Assembly (NCBI GenBank): GCA_038323375.1
Contig: JBBQGV010000004.1
Coordinates: 1-64,000, forward strand
Source: JABWAJ01 sp038323375
GTDB lineage: Bacteria > Bacteroidota > Bacteroidia > Chitinophagales > Saprospiraceae
Reading direction: 5' to 3'
DNA length: 64,000 nt
Numbering within the stretch: the first letter of the stretch is position 1; each line of letters starts with the position of its first letter. Under the pieces are notes generated by a model. It had not been told where the DNA came from. It did no database searches and saw nothing but the letters and a program-made list of their open reading frames with translations. Below are positions 57,392 to 64,000 of this stretch, one piece after another. The position numbers were made by a program, and so were the translations under genes.

Positions 57392-59293
57392 TCACCGCAT
57401 AAACTCCCAAGCCGTCTGGTAAGCGCCTTCGCTTTCGCAGTAGCGCAAAAAATCTTCGTAAAAAGCATGGCCGCCAATGGTGGCGCTGTCGCCAACCACA
57501 ATAAGTTGCAAGCGGGCGCGCGTCATGGCCACGTTCATGCGGCGGTAATCGCTGAGAAATCCGATTTCGCCTTTCATATTCGAGCGCACGAGCGACAAAT
57601 AAACGACATCGCGCTCTTGCCCCTGGAAGGCATCTATGGTGTTGATTTCTAAAGGAATATTTGCTAATCGCTCATCGAGGGCAACGTTTTGTTGCATCCA
57701 GTTGACCTGTTCCCGGTAAGGGGAAATGACGGCAATTTCCGGCAAGGGGTGGTCGCCGTGGGCTTCGACGAGTTGGTACAAGTGTTCGCAAAGGATCTGG
57801 AATTCTTCGGGGTTGAAGCGGCTCTGGTAAGCCGGGTGTAGTTGCTCCTCAAAGCCACAGCCTGCTGTATCCAAAAACACCAGGGGCGTATTGGCTTCGA
57901 TGGGCAGTTGGCGTTCCGCGACGGAGGCATGGGCAACCAGGGCGTTGTTGTAAAATTTATGGTTGGAAAAACCCATAATCACTGCGTTCATGCGGTACTG
58001 CACACTGAGCAGGCTGGAGCGGTCTGCGCGGTACAGACATTTTTCGAGCATGGTCACGGCGAATCCCTGTCGCCTTGCAGTTTCTGATTTGACGGTGGGC
58101 GGCAACTGAAACGGGTCGCCAGTGAGCACCACTTTTGAAGCTTTGAGGATGGGAATCCAGGTGGCCGCTTCCAAGGCCTGTGCTGCTTCGTCAATGACCA
58201 CCGTTCGGAATTTGCGTTTTTCCAGTACCTTATTGGCGGCGCCGACCAGCGTACAGGTAATCACATCTGCACCATCGAGAATCTGGTTCAGCAAACGCTC
58301 TTCCATTTGATTGGCCCAGGCCATCAGCTCGCCGGCTTCCTTAAAAAGTTGCTTGCGTTCATCGTGTTCTTCCCGGCCAAATTTGCGCCGGAAACGCTTC
58401 GCTTCGCGCCGCAGCGCATTGGCTTCCACCTTGACTTTTTTAATATGCTTGCTATCAGGATGTTGGGCCATTTGCACTTCCAGCGTATGCCGGACCATGT
58501 CTTCATCTACCCGCGAAATATTGCCGATGCGCACCACAGATAAGCCCTCGGCGGCAATGCGTTCAGTGAGCAGGTCAGCAGCTGCGTTGCTGGGTGCGGT
58601 TACCAGCACGGTATTTTCAGTTTTGCACAACAATTTAACCGCCTGAACGAGTGTGGTCGTTTTTCCGGTACCCGGCGGCCCGTGGATAAGTGCAATATCC
58701 TGAGCTGCAAGGACTTCCCGCACTGCTTCGCATTGAGAGCTGTTCAGGGAAGGAATTTCAAGCGCGGAATTGATTTCGGAAAACCGAGCCGTTTGCCTGC
58801 CTAAGATCACCTCGCGCAGATCCGCTAAGCGATCATTTTTGGCATTCATCACCATGCGCAAAGCACGCTCCATCTCAAGATAAGTGCGTTCGTCAAACAA
58901 TAAATCTACGCCAACCTGACCCAGCGTGGCCCATTCCGGCACGTACTCTGCATTCAGGATGATGTGCATTTTATTTTTATCCACAAAATGGATGATGCCG
59001 CTAATTTCGGGCCTTTTGACCCCCGCCTGTTGGGTAAACAAGCTGACGGTTTTGCCAGCCCTGAACTGGTGCTCCTTAATTTTGTCGGGTTTTTCCACCA
59101 CCACAAAAGCCCGGTCGCCCACGGAAAAGCCTGTGCGAACCACCGCCACCGGATACCAGCAATAGCCTTTTTCAACGCGCTCCGCTAAAGGCAAACTTTG
59201 CACAAACCGGCGGTGTTGTTCAAAATCTTCTTCTTTTTCGATTTTCAGCAGGGCGAGCAACTGCTCTAATTCACTCAAGGCTTCTAATGACAT
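57392..59293 (-). CDS. SF1B DNA/RNA helicase (IGHMBP2/UPF1-like)
   Basis: 633 residues. An N-terminal beta-barrel domain (about 1-180), Walker A HGPPGTGKTTTLV (about 206), Walker B VVIDEAAQALEAA, motif III TGDPFQLPPTV, motif IV VQYRMN, motif V NTIDAFQGQERDVVYLS and motif VI VAMTRARLQLIVVGD. This is the UPF1-like superfamily with 5'-3' polarity by analogy. Role in DNA repair or R-loop metabolism is unknown. Confidence 0.9.
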   Translation of the reverse strand: MSLEALSELEQLLALLKIEKEEDFEQHRRFVQSLPLAERVEKGYCWYPVAVVRTGFSVGDRAFVVVEKPDKIKEHQFRAGKTVSLFTQQAGVKRPEISGIIHFVDKNKMHIILNAEYVPEWATLGQVGVDLLFDERTYLEMERALRMVMNAKNDRLADLREVILGRQTARFSEINSALEIPSLNSSQCEAVREVLAAQDIALIHGPPGTGKTTTLVQAVKLLCKTENTVLVTAPSNAAADLLTERIAAEGLSVVRIGNISRVDEDMVRHTLEVQMAQHPDSKHIKKVKVEANALRREAKRFRRKFGREEHDERKQLFKEAGELMAWANQMEERLLNQILDGADVITCTLVGAANKVLEKRKFRTVVIDEAAQALEAATWIPILKASKVVLTGDPFQLPPTVKSETARRQGFAVTMLEKCLYRADRSSLLSVQYRMNAVIMGFSNHKFYNNALVAHASVAERQLPIEANTPLVFLDTAGCGFEEQLHPAYQSRFNPEEFQILCEHLYQLVEAHGDHPLPEIAVISPYREQVNWMQQNVALDERLANIPLEINTIDAFQGQERDVVYLSLVRSNMKGEIGFLSDYRRMNVAMTRARLQLIVVGDSATIGGHAFYEDFLRYCESEGAYQTAWEFMR

Positions 59294-59344
59294 ACACGCT
59301 AAACTATCAGTTGAATGGAATTGTATTTACGAAGGTACGGTAAA

Positions 59345-59445
59345 GTAGAAAGTAGAGGGTAGAAAGTAGAGGGTAGAAGGGGTAATTTTAACCTTGATGT
59401 ACTTTAACCTTTAACCTTGATGTACTTTAACCTTTAGCCTTGAAA
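59345..59445. repeat. simple repeats between helicase and ABC transporter
   Basis: TAGAAAGTAGAGGG is repeated twice in tandem near 59347-59378, followed by TTAACCTTGATGTACTTTAACCTTT twice (about 59389-59436) in direct order. The TAGAAAGTAGA word is the reverse complement of TCTACTTTCTA upstream of the aspartate kinase gene (5406-5426). Confidence 0.75.
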
Positions 59446-59474
59446 ACCAGTAACCAATACACCAGCAATCACTT

Positions 59475-61277
59475 ATGGCAATCGCTTTTAAAGATCAAGT
59501 ATCCGCGCTCCGGCATTTGCCAGAATTTTTCAAACTTATCTGGAACACGCATCCGGGAATGGCCATTGGCAATATTGGCCTGCGCCTGCTGCAATCCGTC
59601 ATCCCATTAGCCACGCTTTATGTCGCCAAAGAAATCATTGACGAAGTCATTCGCTTAGTTGAGGTCAAAGATGCACAGTTTACTTACCTCTGGACTTTGG
59701 TCGCCATAGAAGCTGCACTGGCCATCGTATCCGACCTGATCAGCCGGGGCATTAACCTGCTCGACAGCCTGCTTGGAGATTTGGTCTCCAACCGCACTTC
59801 GGTAGAACTCATGCGCCATGCCGCCACGCTCGATTTGTACCAGTTTGAAGACTCGGAGTTTTACGACAAATTAGAGCGAGCGCGCCGCCAAACCACAGGC
59901 CGCACCGTATTGATGTCGCAGTTGCTCTACCAATGCCAGGACATCATCACGCTGTTGTTTTTGGGTGCGGGCATCGTCTTGTTCAATCCCTGGCTCCTCC
60001 TGATTTTGATTGTAGCCGTGATTCCTTCCTTTCTCGGAGAGACGCATTTCAACCAGGAAAGCTATTCCCTGACCCGCGGCTGGACTCCCGAGCGGCGTGA
60101 ATTGGACTACCTGCGATACATCGGTGCCAGCGACCAAACGGCAAAAGAAATCAAGTTGTTCAACTTGGCCGATTTTTTGACCAACCGGTTCCGGGAAGTC
60201 TCCGACCGGTATTACTTTGCCAACCGGAAATTAGCCATCCGTCGGGCAGGGTGGGGGAGTTTGTTGTCGGCATTCGGCACCTTGTCCTATTACGGCGCTT
60301 ATGTTTTTATTTTGTTTCAGGCTGCCGGGGCGGTCATCACCATCGGAACGCTCACTTTTTTGTCGGGGTCGTTTAATCGCATGCACGGGCTGTTGCAAGG
60401 CGTGATGACCCGCTTTTCGCGCATCGCGGAAGGCGCTTTGTATTTGCAGGATTTGTTTGACTTTTTTGCCATCAAACCGGAAATCATTTCCCCGCCGGGT
60501 GGTTTGCCCTTTCCGGAAAAAGTGCAGCAGGGATTTACATTTGAAAACGTGAGTTTTAAATACCCGGGAAATGCGCGGTGGGCCATTCGCGATCTGTCTT
60601 TCCACCTCAACAAAGGAGAAAAACTGGCGCTTGTTGGCGAAAACGGTGCTGGCAAAACGACGCTGGTAAAACTCTTAGCCCGACTTTACGAACCCACAGA
60701 AGGCCGAATTTTGCTGGACGGGGTAGACATCCGGAATTACGACCTGGAGTCGCTTCAACGCAACATCGGGGTCATTTTTCAGGATTTTGTGCGGTTCCAG
60801 TTAAAAGCCGGCGAAAACATTGCCATTGGCGGGATTGAAGCGGTTGAAGACATGTCCCAGATTTACGATGCGGCTGAAAAAAGTTTAGCAAATACGGTCA
60901 TTGACCAGCTCCCCGAGCGCTATGAGCAGTACTTGGGCAAGCGGTTTGCCAATGGCACCGAACTTTCCGGCGGGCAGTGGCAAAAAATCGCGCTTGCCCG
61001 GGCTTACATGCGCGATGCCCAGTTGCTCATCTTAGACGAGCCTACGGCCGCATTGGATGCCCGCGCTGAATACGAGGTGTTCCAACGCTTCTCCGAACTC
61101 ATTGAGGGCAAATCTGCAGTCTTGATTTCCCATCGTTTTTCCACCGTACGAATGGCCGACCGCATTCTTTTTCTTGAAAATGGGCAATTGCTGGAAATTG
61201 GCAGCCACGAAGAATTATTGGAGCAGGGCGGGAAATACGCCGAGCTGTTCCGCTTACAGGCAAAAGGGTATTTATAA
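59475..61277 (+). CDS. ABC exporter, fused permease-ATPase
   Basis: 600 residues. Six membrane helices in the first ~320 residues, then the ATPase: Walker A LVGENGAGKTTLVK (about 387), signature LSGGQWQKIALARAYM, Walker B LLILDEPTAALDAR and the H-loop ISHRFSTVR. The N-terminus lacks a peptidase domain. A lipid, peptide or drug exporter; the substrate is unknown. Its promoter region is occupied by the repeats at 59345-59445. Confidence 0.9.
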   Translation: MAIAFKDQVSALRHLPEFFKLIWNTHPGMAIGNIGLRLLQSVIPLATLYVAKEIIDEVIRLVEVKDAQFTYLWTLVAIEAALAIVSDLISRGINLLDSLLGDLVSNRTSVELMRHAATLDLYQFEDSEFYDKLERARRQTTGRTVLMSQLLYQCQDIITLLFLGAGIVLFNPWLLLILIVAVIPSFLGETHFNQESYSLTRGWTPERRELDYLRYIGASDQTAKEIKLFNLADFLTNRFREVSDRYYFANRKLAIRRAGWGSLLSAFGTLSYYGAYVFILFQAAGAVITIGTLTFLSGSFNRMHGLLQGVMTRFSRIAEGALYLQDLFDFFAIKPEIISPPGGLPFPEKVQQGFTFENVSFKYPGNARWAIRDLSFHLNKGEKLALVGENGAGKTTLVKLLARLYEPTEGRILLDGVDIRNYDLESLQRNIGVIFQDFVRFQLKAGENIAIGGIEAVEDMSQIYDAAEKSLANTVIDQLPERYEQYLGKRFANGTELSGGQWQKIALARAYMRDAQLLILDEPTAALDARAEYEVFQRFSELIEGKSAVLISHRFSTVRMADRILFLENGQLLEIGSHEELLEQGGKYAELFRLQAKGYL

Positions 61278-61281
61278 GTTT

Positions 61282-62052
61282 TTATCGGATGCCCTCAATA
61301 AATGCCGCAGTTGCCGCCGCCACATCATCCACATTTTCCAATGCGCGGATGAACGCGCTGCCAATGATAGCGCCATTGGCATAACGGCAGGCAATATCAA
61401 AGGTATTGCGGTCGGAAATACCAAAACCGATCAACCGTGGATGCGGCAGATTCAGGTTGTTGATGCGCTGAAAGTAGGCTATTTGCTGTTCCGAAAGCTC
61501 CTTGCTGCCACCAGTAATGGCGTTGTTGGAAACTATGTAAATAAAGCCCCGAGTCAGCCCGCTTGCTTTAAGGATGCGGGCCTCGCTTGTCTGGGGCGTA
61601 ATGAGAAAAGAAATGCCTAGGTCTAAGGCTTCAAATTGCGCTTTATAATAATTTTCATATTCCTCTAAAGGCATATCCGGCAAAATGAGCGCATCAATTC
61701 CAGTTGCTTTGCAAGCTTGCAAAAACGCGCTTTCCCCGTATTGCATCATCTGATTGAAATACCCCATGAGCACTAATGGGATCTGGGTTTTTTCGCGGAT
61801 GGCGCGGATTTGTTCAAACAAAATGCGCAGCGTCATGCCATTGGCCAGCGCAACCTGGCTGGATTGCTGGATGGTTGGACCATCTGCAAGCGGATCGGAA
61901 TAGGGCATGCCTATTTCGATGAGGTCAACGCCGGCTTTTTCCAATGCAAAAACAATGGATTCAGTGTCGTTGAGCTTCGGAAAACCAGCGGTGAAGTATA
62001 TATTGAGGATGCGCTCTTTTTTTTGAAAAAAGAGCTGTTGCAAACGTTTCAT
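61282..62052 (-). CDS. trpA: tryptophan synthase alpha chain
   Basis: 256 residues of TIM-barrel fold. Catalytic E46 (LIEIGMPYSDPLADGPTIQ has E46 and D57) matches E49/D60 of the Salmonella enzyme; the phosphate site is GFGISDR and GAIIGSAFI. It cleaves indoleglycerol phosphate for TrpB. Separated from trpB by 17.5 kb and inverted. It follows a DPM1-like gene with an 11-bp gap, so it is transcribed behind it. Confidence 0.95.
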   Translation of the reverse strand: MKRLQQLFFQKKERILNIYFTAGFPKLNDTESIVFALEKAGVDLIEIGMPYSDPLADGPTIQQSSQVALANGMTLRILFEQIRAIREKTQIPLVLMGYFNQMMQYGESAFLQACKATGIDALILPDMPLEEYENYYKAQFEALDLGISFLITPQTSEARILKASGLTRGFIYIVSNNAITGGSKELSEQQIAYFQRINNLNLPHPRLIGFGISDRNTFDIACRYANGAIIGSAFIRALENVDDVAAATAAFIEGIR

Positions 62053-62063
62053 GGATAAAAAAT

Positions 62064-62792
62064 TTAAGCGTAACTGGAAAAAAAACTGCGCCAGCGCATT
62101 TGCAAGACTCCGAGAATGGCTTCTCGTACAATACCTTTCGACATCTTGGAAACCCCTTCCGTTCGGTCTGTAAAAGTGATGGGAACCTCTGCGATGCGGA
62201 AACCGAGAGATCGCGCTGCGAATTTCATTTCAATCTGAAAAGCATAACCAACGAACCTGACTTTATTCAGGTCAATGGTTTCCAGTACTTTCCGTTTGTA
62301 GCAAATAAAGCCGGCAGTTGGGTCTTTCACCGGCATCCAGGTGATGAAGCGTACGTATAAAGAAGCGCCTAAAGAAAGGAAAATTCGGTCAGCCGGCCAA
62401 TTGATGAGCTTGCCGCCGCGAACATACCGCGAGCCGATGGCTAAGTCGGCTTGTCCGCCGGCGCAGGCTTCCAAGAGGTGCAGCAGGTCGTCCGGATTAT
62501 GAGAAAAATCAGCATCCATTTCAAAAAAGTATTCATATTCCCGATTCAGACCCCAGCGAAATCCGGCGATGTAAGCGGTTCCTAATCCCAGCTTTCCGGC
62601 CCGCTCCAGCAAAAAAAGTCGCCCCGGATACCGCAATTGTTGCGCTTTAACCAAAGCGCCGGTACCGTCCGGCGAGCCATCATCCACAATGAGCAGGTGG
62701 AAGGGGTGACCGAGCGAGAACACCTTTTCAATCATACGAACGATGTTCTCTTTTTCATTATACGTTGGGATGATGACTAAGCTGTCTGACAA
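62064..62792 (-). CDS. polyprenol monophosphomannose synthase-like glycosyltransferase 2
   Basis: 242 residues from TTG 62792 (MSDSLVIIPTYNEKENI). No ATG lies close to the conserved start, so TTG is preferred to the ATG 62969 frame that overlaps the divergent gene. DDGSPDGTGALV and EMDADFSHNPDDL are the nucleotide/metal motifs of the DPM1/polyprenol-phosphate-mannose family; NRTEGVSKMS-type DRTEGVSKMS is also conserved. It makes a polyprenyl-phosphate sugar for glycan decoration. No C-terminal membrane domain. Confidence 0.85.
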   Translation of the reverse strand: MSDSLVIIPTYNEKENIVRMIEKVFSLGHPFHLLIVDDGSPDGTGALVKAQQLRYPGRLFLLERAGKLGLGTAYIAGFRWGLNREYEYFFEMDADFSHNPDDLLHLLEACAGGQADLAIGSRYVRGGKLINWPADRIFLSLGASLYVRFITWMPVKDPTAGFICYKRKVLETIDLNKVRFVGYAFQIEMKFAARSLGFRIAEVPITFTDRTEGVSKMSKGIVREAILGVLQMRWRSFFSSYA

Positions 62793-62952
62793 AACATGCG
62801 GGTTAAGATGAATGAAGCCCCAAATATAAAGCAATTTTCTACAAAAGGAATAAGCACAGGTGTCTGTAACTAAACAGATTTTGCAATATTGTTCCAATGC
62901 TCCACGTATAGCTTGAGCTTTTTTACAGATATTCGCGATTAAATTCAAACCT

Positions 62953-63738
62953 ATGAAAAGAGGCCTCACTGCTTTATTTTGCTGCTTTGTCGGCTTGCTT
63001 TTTGCTCAGGGGCCGGTCAGCGGTTTTTTGCCCGATGCAGGCAAAACCGACATTGCCGTCACCTATGCCTACGAGCATTTCAGCAAGTACTATTTCGGCG
63101 CTCAAAAACAGGAAATTGAGCAGATCATGCATACAGCCAGTATTTTTCTGGAACATGGCCTTTCTGCCAAAAGCAGCCTCGTCTTATCAGCCCCCTATCT
63201 CTGGATTGGTGAAACCCGTGGACTTCAGGACGGAGCCGTGTTTTTGAAGTTCAAATCCTATTATAAAGAAGACACAAACGGGAACCTGTCCGTGATTGGC
63301 GCACTGGGCGCAACTTTTCCGCTATCGCAGTATTCCACCGAAGTGAGCAACCCTATTGGCGCCCTTGCAACTTTGCTGCAAGGCAGGATTGTGGCGCAAT
63401 ACAACTCGGTTTTCGGGGCTTTTGCACATGTCCAGACAGGGCTTGATGTGCGGGTTTCTCCGGATAACCTCTACGCGCTGCCGATTGTATTCCGGTTAGG
63501 TTATGGCGGTTCCTGGTTCTACGCAGATGGCTGGTTAGAGTATTATCATACCTTAAATGCCGGTTCAGATGTTTCGGTTACCGGGGGCAGCGGTTCCACC
63601 TGGTTGCGGGTAGGCGGTACCCTGTATTATCCGGTAACAGATCGCTTTGGCGGATTTTTGGGCTTTGCGCAAATCTTAAGTGGGCGCAACATTGGGCTTT
63701 CTTCCCGCTGGAATCTTGGGTTGGTTTGGAAACTTTGA
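62953..63738 (+). CDS. outer-membrane beta-barrel-like exported protein
   Basis: 261 residues. Signal peptide MKRGLTALFCCFVGLLFAQ; the remainder is strands of alternating hydrophobic residues ending in a C-terminal aromatic/Leu (NLGLVWKL), typical of an outer-membrane barrel, like small porin/transporter proteins of Bacteroidota. Function unknown. The next element starts 3 bp after its stop codon. Confidence 0.78.
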   Translation: MKRGLTALFCCFVGLLFAQGPVSGFLPDAGKTDIAVTYAYEHFSKYYFGAQKQEIEQIMHTASIFLEHGLSAKSSLVLSAPYLWIGETRGLQDGAVFLKFKSYYKEDTNGNLSVIGALGATFPLSQYSTEVSNPIGALATLLQGRIVAQYNSVFGAFAHVQTGLDVRVSPDNLYALPIVFRLGYGGSWFYADGWLEYYHTLNAGSDVSVTGGSGSTWLRVGGTLYYPVTDRFGGFLGFAQILSGRNIGLSSRWNLGLVWKL

Positions 63739-63740
63739 CA

Positions 63741-64000
63741 GTGTCTGTCTTTTTAGTCCGATAGCTGCGTTATGCGAACAGGAGACCTCCCGAATTTTCA
63801 TCAGGCCGATCCTGTAAAGACCAAATATCGGTAGACACGGAGCATTTCGGTTGGTTTTTCGTGCCGTAGGTACGCAATATAGCGTCAACTTTGCGTACCT
63901 ACGGCACGAAACGGGACAATTCGATGCTTTTTCTACCGATATTTCGCCCCGATGGGGCGTGAAAATTCGGGATGATGCATGTTCATATGCCTTGCTCTCG
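63741..64000. mobile_element. palindromic element family B, locus 5, chimeric, runs off the window
   Basis: Begins GTGTCTGTCTTTTTAGTCCGATAGCTGCGTT (family B left end) and, at the window end, shows GCCTTGCTCTCG (family B right part). The core is replaced by a different palindrome: perfect 21-bp arms at 63857-63877 and 63891-63911 (TTTCGTGCCGTAGGTACGCAA and its complement), nested in outer pairing CCGAATTTTCA (from 63790) with TGAAAATTCGGG (to 63971). It starts 3 bp after the preceding stop codon. Confidence 0.8.

Overview
The window reads as chromosomal DNA of a Bacteroidota bacterium, most likely of the Saprospiria (Haliscomenobacter/Lewinella-like) type. Evidence: many start regions carry the Bacteroidota -7 promoter box TAnnTTTG; several secreted proteins end in type IX secretion (T9SS) sorting domains; Bacteroidota-typical families occur (DUF3667, DUF4293, an ExbB-X-ExbD-ExbD cluster, an HD-PycTM fusion, a viroplasmin-RNase HI); Shine-Dalgarno sequences are mostly absent. 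No phage, integrase, rRNA or CRISPR is visible. The species assignment is inference.

Layout. 1-4900: surface-glycan genes (four-helix-bundle protein, DegT aminotransferase, unknown AT-rich gene, CapD/PglF-like dehydratase, initiating sugar transferase), a set resembling the bacillosamine route. 4900-5320: a decayed VapC toxin next to a small palindromic element. 5440-14500: aspartate kinase, exported proteins, TlpA-like thiol oxidoreductase, a glycosyltransferase, psuG and nspC. 14550-19250: a reverse-strand operon for a 2-oxoacid:ferredoxin oxidoreductase with a GltD-like Fe-S flavoprotein. 19460-30800: tRNA-Ser(UGA), metH, surE, trpF, an arginine-decarboxylase-like enzyme, an Mpo1-like protein, an OmpA lipoprotein and an FMO-like flavoprotein. 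31000-37000: HD-PycTM, RNase HI, a frameshifted zinc-protease pseudogene and T9SS cargo. 37200-47000: tatD, tRNA-Ser(GGA), the exbB/exbD cluster, trpB and membrane proteins. 47000-64000: a SerA-like dehydrogenase, an orphan paaC, secreted endonuclease I, an MscS channel, a 1028-residue exported coiled-coil protein, trmH, an SF1 helicase, an ABC exporter, trpA and a DPM1-like glycosyltransferase.

The most unusual signal is a set of short non-coding palindromic repeat families. Family B (five loci, one a four-unit tandem array) begins within about 3 bp of the stop codon of the upstream gene at every locus, in both orientations. A second family (R1, double hairpins with GGA loops) does the same at all three of its loci. 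They look like mobile palindromes (TA or TAA flanks) that either target, or were retained at, gene 3' ends, where they could act as terminators or mRNA 3' stabilisers.

Pathway notes: trpF, trpB and trpA are present but scattered over 36 kb. An arginine-decarboxylase-like enzyme and carboxynorspermidine decarboxylase together suggest polyamine synthesis through carboxyspermidine. Decay marks are frequent: a vapC remnant, a 5' stub of a gamma-glutamylcyclotransferase, a nonsense-broken Rpn-type tail and a multiply frameshifted metalloprotease.
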